From NCBI GenBank assembly GCA_005788075.1, contig SXZC01000130.1, positions 1-6,348 of the forward strand: a stretch of 6,348 nt of DNA. The letters are read 5' to 3'. The notes below the pieces were generated by a model that saw only the letters and a program-made list of their open reading frames with translations, did no database searches and was not told the DNA's origin. Shown here in pieces: positions 1-6,004 of this stretch. The number at the start of each line of letters is the position of its first letter. The first letter of the stretch is position 1. A program made the position numbers and the translations under genes. The DNA comes from Actinomycetota bacterium. Lineage in GTDB: Bacteria > Actinomycetota > Thermoleophilia > Miltoncostaeales > Miltoncostaeaceae.

Positions 1-19
1 AGGCAGCCGCATAGCGAGC

Positions 20-406
20 ATGCCCCCTCCCCCGGGAATGCGGCGGCCACCGCGCTGGAAGCTCCTTGCATGGGGCCTGCCCGCATGGGCCCTCGTCGGC
101 GTCGTGTGGTTCTTCGCCCTCGACTACCAGCCGGCGGCACTGGTGATCGGCCTGGGCATCGGAATCGTCGCGCTCGCGCTCGCCGCCGGCGCGATCTGGG
201 CCTGGGTGGCGCACAACCAGTCGCTCGCGCGCCGTCGGGAGGCCGAGCGCGGCGGGCGCAGGGGTGCCCCGGACGTGCCCATCAACATCACCTCCGACGC
301 GCGGGGGCGTGCGGTGCGCATCACGCCAGGCGCGCAGGGTGCACGCATCGTCGTCGTCCGGGTGGAAAATGAGGACAAGGTGCTCGCGCCGGAGCAGGCG
401 CCATGA
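20..406 (+). CDS. Small two-helix membrane protein, possible PgaD-like partner of the adjacent glycosyltransferase
   Basis: The product has 128 residues. A short basic, proline-rich N-terminus is followed by two hydrophobic helices at about residues 14-33 and 40-63. A cytoplasmic-looking tail rich in Arg (68-82) and a small polar/beta-like region (85-118) follow. The predicted topology is N-in, C-in. Its stop overlaps the start of the glycosyltransferase gene (ATGA at 403-406), so the two are almost certainly translated together. PgaD, the partner of the PgaC poly-GlcNAc synthase, is also a small protein with two membrane helices and helps bind cyclic di-GMP. The resemblance here is in size, topology and context only; I recognise no sequence signature. 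The start is uncertain: ATG at 20 and ATG at 38 both lack a clear ribosome binding site, and the frame is open to the left edge. A TAG at 13-15 in another frame could end an upstream gene. Confidence 0.75.
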   Translation: MPPPPGMRRPPRWKLLAWGLPAWALVGVVWFFALDYQPAALVIGLGIGIVALALAAGAIWAWVAHNQSLARRREAERGGRRGAPDVPINITSDARGRAVRITPGAQGARIVVVRVENEDKVLAPEQAP

Positions 407-1656
407 GCATCCTCAACGCCGTCTTCCAGTGGATGCTCCTGTTGATCGGCCTCTACGTGGTGGTCGCGGCCGCGGTGTGGATCGCCAGCGCCGTGCGCTT
501 CGCCCTCAGCCGCGAGCGCGCGGACTCGGACGCCTTCTATGACATCCCCGACGCCGACCTGCCGCCCATCACGGTGCTCCTGCCTGCGTATGCCGAGGAG
601 CGGACCATCGGCGCGGCCCTCGATGCCCTGAGGGAGGTCGACTACCCGGACCTCGAGGTGATCGCGATCGACGACGGAAGCCCCGACCGCACCGTCGACG
701 TGATCCTCGAGCACCTGCCGCGCAACCCCCGCCTGCGCCTGCTGCGCAAGGAGGTGAACGAGGGCAAGGCAATGGCGATGAATGACGCCATCGCGATTTC
801 CCGCGGCGAGGTGATCGTGGTGATCGACGCGGATGCCCAGATCGCCCCGGGCGCGCTGAGGGCCATCGCCGCCCACTTCGTGCGCATTCCCCGCATGGGA
901 GGCGTCACCGGCAACCCGCGCCCGATCAACCTCGGCAGCTGGCTCGCCGAGATGCAGGTGGTCGAGTTCGCCGCGCAGGTGTCGCTGATGCGACGGGCAC
1001 AGGTGGCCTGGGGGCGCATCCTCACGATGAGCGGGGTGGTGTCGGCCTTCCGCCGCTCGGTGCTGGCGGACGTCGGCCTCTTCGATCCGTCGATGGCCAC
1101 GGAGGACATCGAGCTCACGTGGAGGATCCAGCGGCGCTTCTACGACGTGCGCTACGAGCCCCGTGCGGTGGTGGGAATGAGCGTGCCCACGACCTTGCGC
1201 GGGCTCATCCGCCAGCGCCTGCGCTGGGGTCGGGGCCTCGTGCAGGTGCTGCTGCGCCATGGCGCGATCCTCGGCCACTGGCGCAACCGCCGGCACTGGC
1301 CTGTGATGATCGAGGCGATCATCTCGCTGGTCTGGTGGCACCTCCTGGTGGTCCTGATCGTCCTCGGCTTCGCACTCGCCGCGATCGACATCGGCGGGTA
1401 CGAGGACGTCACCCCGTTCCCGTGGGGCTGGGTGGCGGCGGTGCTGACGATCGCCATGGTCCAGCTCACCGCCGGCCTGCTCATCGACCGTCGCTACGAC
1501 CCCACGGCCACCGACGGGCTGTGGCCGATGCCCTGGTACCCCATCGGCTACTGGTTCATCGTCGGGTGCACCACCCTCGCCGTCACCATCCCGACGCTGC
1601 TGAAGCCCGGGAGCGGCACGCACGTGACCTGGAAGGTCGATCGCAGCCGCGAGTAG
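403..1656 (+). CDS. Membrane glycosyltransferase family 2, PgaC/IcaA-like polysaccharide synthase
   Basis: This is a 417-residue processive glycosyltransferase predicted to polymerise a nucleotide-activated sugar (UDP-GlcNAc in the PgaC/IcaA family) and export the chain across the cytoplasmic membrane. One N-terminal helix (about 6-31) is followed by a cytoplasmic GT-A domain. Its motifs are LLPAYAEE (59-66), DDGSPDRT (90-97), NEGKAMAMNDA (119-129), DADA (142-145, metal and nucleotide binding), GNPRP (170-174), SGVVSAFRRSVL (210-221), TEDIELTW (233-240, D235 probable catalytic base) and QRLRW (271-275, the Q-x-x-RW motif of processive synthases). About three C-terminal helices follow (about 300-327, 340-361, 378-400). 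Length and motif order match PgaC/IcaA (about 410-440 residues). Hyaluronan or other beta-glycan synthases share the motifs, so the sugar is not certain. ATG at 403 overlaps the upstream stop, indicating translational coupling. The convergent cyclic di-GMP phosphodiesterase gene fits the known cyclic di-GMP control of this family. Confidence 0.9.
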   Translation: MSILNAVFQWMLLLIGLYVVVAAAVWIASAVRFALSRERADSDAFYDIPDADLPPITVLLPAYAEERTIGAALDALREVDYPDLEVIAIDDGSPDRTVDVILEHLPRNPRLRLLRKEVNEGKAMAMNDAIAISRGEVIVVIDADAQIAPGALRAIAAHFVRIPRMGGVTGNPRPINLGSWLAEMQVVEFAAQVSLMRRAQVAWGRILTMSGVVSAFRRSVLADVGLFDPSMATEDIELTWRIQRRFYDVRYEPRAVVGMSVPTTLRGLIRQRLRWGRGLVQVLLRHGAILGHWRNRRHWPVMIEAIISLVWWHLLVVLIVLGFALAAIDIGGYEDVTPFPWGWVAAVLTIAMVQLTAGLLIDRRYDPTATDGLWPMPWYPIGYWFIVGCTTLAVTIPTLLKPGSGTHVTWKVDRSRE

Positions 1657-1691
1657 CGGCCGGGAGGCTCAGGCCTCGTGCAGCGGCCCGG
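1657..1691. terminator. Possible bidirectional hairpin between convergent genes
   Basis: Only 12 bases separate the stop codons of the glycosyltransferase and the EAL gene. An inverted repeat, GAGGC-TCAG-GCCTC (1664-1677), lies over this point, with flanking complementary CCGGG (1660-1664) and CCCGG (1687-1691) that could form an alternative outer pairing. There is no T-run on either strand, so a classical intrinsic terminator is not supported. A U-less hairpin terminator is possible but unproven. Confidence 0.25.
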
Positions 1692-3444
1692 GGCGCCCGA
1701 AGAAGTAGCCCTGCGCGAGCGGGATGCCCGCCTCGATGAGGATGTCGCGCTGGGCGGCTTCCTCAACGCCTTCGGCGAGCACCTCGATGCCGAGTTGCTG
1801 CGCGAGCTCGGCAAGCGTGCGCACGACCATGCTCGCGCGGTCGGAATCCGGGCCGATGAGGTCGGTGATGAGCGAGCGATCGAGCTTGAGCCGCGAGACC
1901 GGAAGAGTGCGCAGGTGCGCGAGCGAGGTGGTGCCGGCGCCGAAGTCGTCGATGGCCACGCGCACGCCCGCATCGCCCAGCGAACGGAGTATCTGCGCGA
2001 CGTCGGGGTCGCGATCGAAGCGCACGCGCTCCGTGAGCTCGAGCACGAGGGAACTCGGCATCACCCGCGCCTCGCGCAGATCGGAGTCCACCACGTCGGG
2101 GAGCGCCGCCCGGATGCTCACGGGCGACACGTTCACGCTCACCTCGGTGCCCGGCACCGCTCCCCTCGCGAGGTCGCTGAGGGCCCTGCGCAGCACGTAG
2201 CGATCGATTTCCTGGATGATCCCCATGTCCTCGGCGAAGGGGATGAACTCATCGGGCGGGATCAGCCCGAGCTCGGGGTGCCGCCAGCGCACGAGCGCCT
2301 CGGAGCCGATGGGCTCTCCCCCGGGCAGCCGGACGATCGGCTGGTAGTGCACCACCAACTGGCCCTCGGTGACCGCGGCGGCGAGGTCCGACCGGATCGC
2401 CGCGGTGCGCGCGCGCGTTTCCTGCGTGCCCTCGTCGACCACCATGCATGTCAGCCCGAAAGTGGGGGTCTGGCGCAGGGCGTCCTCGGCCACCGAGACG
2501 AGGTCCCCGGGCGTGGCCTCCACGCCATGGCCGCTCGTGGCCACGCCTGCCGTGAGCCCCACGTGCACCGAGACAGACGGCTCCACCACGATCGCCCCGC
2601 GCAGGCGGTTGCGGATGGTCGCGACAACCGCACGCGCCGCGGCTCCGTCGGCTCCCGGCAGCAGGATGACGAATGTGCCGAAGGCCCGCGCCATGCGCGC
2701 TGACGCCGGGAGGCTGCCAAGGATGGCCCGCGATATCGCCGCGAGCGCGCCGTCGGCCATCAGCCCGCCGCGCGGCCCGGCGGCGTCGATCTCCTCCGCG
2801 CGGATGGCCAGGGCCGACGACATCGGGGGCAGGGGGCCGGCCGTGGCGACCTGGGCCACCATGGAGTCGCGCATGGGAAGGCCGGTGCGCTCGTCGAGCT
2901 CTTCCCCATGGGCCGTATCCCGGCGGCGGGCTGCCAGCTCGCGGCCACGGGCCTCGATGAGGCCCGCCGCCTGCCCGGCGAGCCGCTCCAGGGCCGCGAG
3001 CTGGCGGTCCGTGAGCTCGCGGGGCTTGTCGTCGACCACGCACAGGGTCCCGATCGAGTGCCCGCGGGACGTCAGGAGCGGGATGCCCGCGTAGAAGATG
3101 ACGTTGGGATCGCCGGTGACCAGCGGGTTAGCGGCGAAGCGGGCGTCCTGGCGCGCATCGGGGACGATCATCGGGGCCGCCCCCTCGAGGATCGCGTGAC
3201 CGCAGAAGGACAGGTCGCGCGGCGTGCGGTCGGCGTCGAGGCCGATCGCCGCCTTGAACACCTGCTCGTCCTCCTCGATGATGCTGAGGAGGGCAATGCG
3301 GGTGTCGGCGATGAGCGCCGCGCGGTCGGCGAGCGACTCGAGGTCGGGGTCGGAGCCGTAGTCGAGTACCCCCAACTCGCGCAGGTCTGCGAGCCTCTCG
3401 GCCTCATCCGCCGGTCGGGCAGGGGCCTGCCCACCGGGCACCAC
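1669..3444 (-). CDS. GAF - degenerate GGDEF - EAL protein, predicted cyclic di-GMP phosphodiesterase
   Basis: Residues are numbered from GTG at 3444 (591 aa). An N-terminal GAF sensor domain (about 18-166) has the SFCGHAI segment (79-85) common in GAF proteins of signalling enzymes. A GGDEF-like domain (about 184-336) keeps DERTGLPMR (184-192), but AFGTF (254-258) replaces the GGDEF signature, so it should not make cyclic di-GMP. The EAL domain (about 348-591) keeps all the usual catalytic and metal-binding positions: E382 in SEAL, N438 in VNVS, ELTE (469-472), D499-D500 in DDFGAG, K520, E558 in AEGVEE and Q578 in AQGYFFG. It should therefore hydrolyse cyclic di-GMP to pGpG. No membrane helix is seen, so it is cytosolic. 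GTG at 3444 has no ribosome binding site. A CTG at 3501, five bases after GGAG, would add 19 residues and looks better placed. The gene is convergent with the PgaC-like synthase gene and follows the SDR gene in the same frame. Confidence 0.92.
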   Translation of the reverse strand: MVPGGQAPARPADEAERLADLRELGVLDYGSDPDLESLADRAALIADTRIALLSIIEEDEQVFKAAIGLDADRTPRDLSFCGHAILEGAAPMIVPDARQDARFAANPLVTGDPNVIFYAGIPLLTSRGHSIGTLCVVDDKPRELTDRQLAALERLAGQAAGLIEARGRELAARRRDTAHGEELDERTGLPMRDSMVAQVATAGPLPPMSSALAIRAEEIDAAGPRGGLMADGALAAISRAILGSLPASARMARAFGTFVILLPGADGAAARAVVATIRNRLRGAIVVEPSVSVHVGLTAGVATSGHGVEATPGDLVSVAEDALRQTPTFGLTCMVVDEGTQETRARTAAIRSDLAAAVTEGQLVVHYQPIVRLPGGEPIGSEALVRWRHPELGLIPPDEFIPFAEDMGIIQEIDRYVLRRALSDLARGAVPGTEVSVNVSPVSIRAALPDVVDSDLREARVMPSSLVLELTERVRFDRDPDVAQILRSLGDAGVRVAIDDFGAGTTSLAHLRTLPVSRLKLDRSLITDLIGPDSDRASMVVRTLAELAQQLGIEVLAEGVEEAAQRDILIEAGIPLAQGYFFGRPGPLHEA

Positions 3445-3501
3445 GTCGAGCGGCGCGCGCGGCGGAGGGGCCTGCTCGTTATCGGGCTCAGGGGTGCTCA
3501 G

Positions 3502-3510
3502 GGCGTCTCC
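3502..3510 (-). promoter_or_regulatory. Ribosome binding site supporting a CTG start for the EAL gene
   Basis: The minus strand reads GGAGACGCC directly before CTG at 3501-3499. GGAG with a five-base spacer is the only good Shine-Dalgarno sequence near the 5' end of this gene. GTG at 3444 is preceded by a GC-rich stretch with none. The extra N-terminal residues would be a proline- and acid-rich linker. Confidence 0.4.
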
Positions 3511-3526
3511 ACGGCGTCGGCCTCTA

Positions 3527-3532
3527 ATCGTA
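3527..3532 (-). promoter_or_regulatory. Candidate -10 element for the EAL gene
   Basis: On the minus strand TACGAT fits the actinobacterial TAnnnT -10 form. It lies about 25 bases upstream of the proposed CTG start at 3501. No convincing -35 is seen 17 bases upstream. The EAL gene could also simply be read through from the SDR gene, which ends at 3571. Confidence 0.3.
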
Positions 3533-3570
3533 CAACGCGACGGGCGCCGAGGCGGGATCCGGAGACGGCG

Positions 3571-4416
3571 CTACTCGCCTCGGAGCGCCCCGGCGATGTC
3601 CCGCTCCCAGCGCTGCGCGAGGACGAAGCCCGCCGGGGGCGCGACGTCGACGCGCTGGTCGGCCGTGAGGGCATCCACCACCACCGACCCCATGCTCACG
3701 CCGGCCATGCGCGGCGGCAGGTGATCGGGTCGCGGGGCCTTGCGCGCCGCGCACAGGTGATGGACGAGCTCCATCTGGGTCGGCGGATCAGGCTCGGCCA
3801 CTGCATAGGTGCCGGGAGGGGCCGCGGCGGCGGCGATGAGCGCCAGGGCGGCGTCACGTGCCCCGATAAGGGCGATGCGATTCGTGGCCGGCCCCACCAT
3901 GCGGAACCGGCGCATCTGGAGCCCGCGCGACATGTCGCAGATGAACCCCGACGGCCCGTATGCCCACGGCAGTCTCACGATGCGGGCCTCGCTGCCCCGC
4001 AGCGCGGCTTCGGCCGCGAGGGCCGGCCGGGCGATCTCCAGGGCCCCATCCGAATCGCCGATGGCGCATGAGCCCACAACCAGCGGGCGATCGCCTGCGG
4101 TGCCCGCGATGATCTCGGCCCCCGCTGCCGCCTCGCGCTCGGCCTTCCTCAGGTGACGACGACGCACCGGGGGGACCATCCGTGGCAGCGCGAGGTGGAA
4201 GATCACCTCCGCGTCCGCGGCGCGGGCATCCCAGCGCACGACCTCGCCGATGTCACCGCGCACGACGTCCGCGCCGGCGTCAGCCAGGTGCCGGGCCCCA
4301 TCGACCCCCCGCGCGAGGGCGATCACCTCGGTGCCCGCGGCGAGCAGGGCCTCGACGAGGGCACCGCCCACCAGGCCGGTGCCCCCGGTAACGAAGGCCG
4401 TGCGCGAGGCCGTCAG
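3571..4416 (-). CDS. NAD(P)-binding SDR-family protein, atypical (no YxxxK)
   Basis: The product is about 281 residues of the extended/atypical short-chain dehydrogenase (NAD-dependent epimerase) type. The nucleotide-binding motif TGGTGLVGG is at residues 10-18, followed by the beta-strand/acidic segment VRGDIGE (52-58), VIFHLA (71-76), LVVGSCAIGD (112-121) and IVRLPWAYGPSG (146-157). The catalytic Tyr-x-x-x-Lys normally found between the last two is absent; the stretch reads EIARPALAAEAAL. It may thus bind a dinucleotide without classical dehydrogenase chemistry, and the substrate is unknown. The first conventional start, GTG at 4371, would delete the glycine-rich motif, and no in-frame ATG, GTG or TTG occurs for about 150 bases upstream. 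The start is therefore placed at CTG 4416, overlapping the cysO stop as CTGA. GGAGG lies immediately before it, which is closer than usual. It is the third gene of the riboswitch operon by overlap. Confidence 0.82.
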   Translation of the reverse strand: MTASRTAFVTGGTGLVGGALVEALLAAGTEVIALARGVDGARHLADAGADVVRGDIGEVVRWDARAADAEVIFHLALPRMVPPVRRRHLRKAEREAAAGAEIIAGTAGDRPLVVGSCAIGDSDGALEIARPALAAEAALRGSEARIVRLPWAYGPSGFICDMSRGLQMRRFRMVGPATNRIALIGARDAALALIAAAAAPPGTYAVAEPDPPTQMELVHHLCAARKAPRPDHLPPRMAGVSMGSVVVDALTADQRVDVAPPAGFVLAQRWERDIAGALRGE

Positions 4417-4685
4417 CCTCCGGCCACCGCCGGGAGGATTGTGACCTCCTGGCCGTCCGCGACGTCTGTCTGGATGCCCTGCTCGAAGCGCACGTCCTGG
4501 CCGGCCACGAACACGTTGACGAAGCGGCGCAGTTCGCCGTCCTGCGTCACGCGGTCCTTGAAGCCGGGGTGCTGTGCGTCAAGCTCGTCGATGATGGCGC
4601 CGACCGTACCCGGGGCGCACTCCACGGTGCCGGCACCGCCCGTGAGGGGGCGGAGCGGGGATGGGATTCGCACGGTCACGCTCAC
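4413..4685 (-). CDS. cysO: CysO-like (ThiS/MoaD family) sulfur carrier protein
   Basis: The product is a 90-residue beta-grasp protein ending in Ala-Val-Ala-Gly-Gly. In this family the C-terminal glycine is adenylated by a ThiF/MoeB/MoeZ-type enzyme and converted to a thiocarboxylate that donates sulfide. From memory, the sequence closely parallels Mycobacterium tuberculosis CysO (93 residues): the N-terminal SVTVRIPSPLRP, the central RRFVNVFVAGQDVRF (53-67) and the C-terminal DGQEVTILPAVAGG (77-90) have near-identical counterparts. CysO-thiocarboxylate is the sulfur source for cysteine made by CysM from O-phosphoserine. Here the partner is not a cysM gene but the upstream threonine-synthase-like gene, whose stop overlaps this GTG start (GTGA at 4685-4682). 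A weak AGGTGG precedes it. No activating E1-like enzyme or Mec-type JAMM peptidase lies in the window. Confidence 0.9.
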   Translation of the reverse strand: MSVTVRIPSPLRPLTGGAGTVECAPGTVGAIIDELDAQHPGFKDRVTQDGELRRFVNVFVAGQDVRFEQGIQTDVADGQEVTILPAVAGG

Positions 4686-5950
4686 GACGCCACCTGCACG
4701 GCGTTGGCGTCGGCCACCGCGGCCTCGAAGTCGGCCACAGTCGGGCTGATGGTCACCGGCTCCACCCTCTCGGCAACGGCGTCGAGGGTCTTAAGGCCAT
4801 CCCCGGTGATGTAGATGACCACGCGCTCGTCACGGCCGATCTCGCCGCGCTCGGCGAGGCGCTTGAGCACCGCGGTGGTCACCCCGCCGGCGGTCTCGGT
4901 GAAGATGCCTGTCGTCTCGGCGAGCAGCGCGATGCCCTCGGTGATCTCCCGCTCCGTCACCGCGTCGATGCCGCCGCCGGTGCCACGGGCCACGTCGAGG
5001 GCGAAGAGGCCGTCCGCGGGGTTTCCGATGGCCAGGCTCTTGGCGATGGTATCCGGTCGAACCGGTGCGACGAAGTCGAGGCCGGCCTCGTAGGCGGCGG
5101 CGACGGGGCCGCATCCCTGCGCCTGGGCGCCGTTCATCGCGGGCACGTGGCCCTCGACCAGCCCGAGGTCGAGCAACTCGGTGAAGCCGCGGTGGATCTT
5201 GGTGTAGAGGGACCCCGAGGCGATCGGCACCACGCAGCGATCGGGCAGCTTCCAGCCCAGCTGCTCGGCGGTCTCGTAGGCGAGCGTCTTCGAGCCCTCG
5301 CTGTAGTACGGGCGCACGTTCACGTTGACGAAGGCCCACGGCCGGTCGGCGGCGAGCTCCATGCAGAGGCGGTTGACGTCGTCGTACGTGCCGTCCACCG
5401 CCACGAGCGTGCACCCGTAGATGCCCGTCGCGATGATCTTCTGGCTCTCGAGGTCGGCGGGCACGAATACGTAACTCTTCATGCCGGCTGCCGCGGCGTG
5501 CGCGGCCACCGACTGCGCCAGGTTGCCCGTGGACGCGCAGGCCGCCACCTCGTAGCCCAGCTCGCGGGCCTTCTGCAGCGCCACGCTCACCACGCGATCC
5601 TTGAAGGAGTGCGTGGGGTTGGCCGTCTCGTTCTTCACCCACACCTCGCCCAGGCCGAGGCGCTCGGCGAGGCGCGGTGCGCGCACGAGCGGGCTCAGCC
5701 CCACCGGGAGGCCCGCGGAGGGGTCCTCCGGGGCGCAAGGGAGGAGGTCGGCGTAGCGCCAGATCGACGGCGGCCCCGCCTCGATCGACTCCCGGGTGAC
5801 CGTGGCCCTGAGGGCGTCGCGGTCATAGGCCACCTCGAGCGGCCCGAAGCAGAACTCGCATGCGTACGACGCCCCGAGCGGGACCTCCTCGCCGCATTCC
5901 TTACATCGCAGGCCCCGTGCGCCGGTGGCCCGCCCTGTCACTGATGTCAT
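4682..5950 (-). CDS. thrC: Threonine-synthase-type PLP enzyme, possibly a thiocarboxylate-dependent sulfhydrylase
   Basis: This is a 422-residue fold-type II PLP enzyme. An N-terminal zinc ribbon (C16-x2-C19, C31-x2-C34, then GPLEVAYD) is typical of archaeal/actinobacterial ThrC. NPTHSFKDR (111-119) carries the Schiff-base lysine K117. STGNLAQSVAAHAA (140-153) is the substrate/PLP loop, PIASGSLYTK (242-251) is the probable PLP-phosphate loop, and ITGDGLKT (381-388) matches the ThrC C-terminal signature. ThrC converts O-phosphohomoserine to threonine. The family match is strong but the reaction is open. The gene is controlled by a SAM-I riboswitch and overlaps a CysO-type sulfur carrier gene, so beta- or gamma-replacement with thiocarboxylate sulfur (homocysteine or cysteine formation) is a serious alternative. 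No homoserine kinase or homoserine dehydrogenase gene is adjacent. The start is ATG at 5950, because AAAGGAG stands seven bases before it. The longer frame to 6028 would read through the riboswitch. Confidence 0.9.
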   Translation of the reverse strand: MTSVTGRATGARGLRCKECGEEVPLGASYACEFCFGPLEVAYDRDALRATVTRESIEAGPPSIWRYADLLPCAPEDPSAGLPVGLSPLVRAPRLAERLGLGEVWVKNETANPTHSFKDRVVSVALQKARELGYEVAACASTGNLAQSVAAHAAAAGMKSYVFVPADLESQKIIATGIYGCTLVAVDGTYDDVNRLCMELAADRPWAFVNVNVRPYYSEGSKTLAYETAEQLGWKLPDRCVVPIASGSLYTKIHRGFTELLDLGLVEGHVPAMNGAQAQGCGPVAAAYEAGLDFVAPVRPDTIAKSLAIGNPADGLFALDVARGTGGGIDAVTEREITEGIALLAETTGIFTETAGGVTTAVLKRLAERGEIGRDERVVIYITGDGLKTLDAVAERVEPVTISPTVADFEAAVADANAVQVAS

Positions 5951-5983
5951 CCTCGTTCTCCTTTCGTAGCCGGGAGTTCGAGG
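5951..5983 (-). promoter_or_regulatory. SD-sequestering hairpin, riboswitch expression platform
   Basis: On the minus strand, CCUCG (5983-5979), AA, CUCC (5976-5973), an 11-base loop, GGAG (5961-5958), AA and CGAGG (5955-5951) form a 4+5 bp hairpin directly against the ATG. It hides the Shine-Dalgarno sequence AAAGGAG. The competing partner for CCUCG is an identical CGAGG at 6012-6008 in the aptamer's 3' region. With SAM bound, that copy is held in or near P1 and the hairpin can close. Without SAM, it can pair with CCUCG and free the ribosome binding site. No U-tract exists, so control is probably of translation. The pairing is seen; the mechanism is inferred. Confidence 0.65.
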
Positions 5984-5984
5984 G

Positions 5985-6003
5985 CGCTTCGTATGTGGAA
6001 GCG
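5985..6003 (-). promoter_or_regulatory. Linker hairpin between aptamer and SD hairpin
   Basis: CGCUUC (6003-5998) and GAAGCG (5990-5985) pair perfectly around a seven-base loop. The hairpin sits inside the proposed anti-sequestering helix (6012-6008 with 5983-5979), so the two would stack with a 4x1 internal loop. No U-run follows, so it is not an intrinsic terminator. Confidence 0.6.
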
Positions 6004-6004
6004 T

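Noticed and set aside
124..1623. A 499-codon open frame on the minus strand
   Set aside because: It is antisense to the glycosyltransferase, and its composition (His, Arg, Asp, Gly rich, no motif) is that expected from GC-rich shadow frames.
1678..2703. Long plus-strand open frame, and similar ones at 2908-4071 and 4661-5944
   Set aside because: They lie opposite the EAL, SDR, CysO and ThrC genes, which carry clear family motifs. The plus-strand products have low-complexity shadow composition.
4682..5950. CysM-type cysteine synthase
   Set aside because: It is about 100 residues longer than CysM and has the N-terminal zinc ribbon and TGDGLK signature of threonine synthases.
5985..6003. Rho-independent terminator in the riboswitch leader
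   Set aside because: The 6-bp hairpin is not followed by a U-run. The SD-hiding hairpin better explains control.
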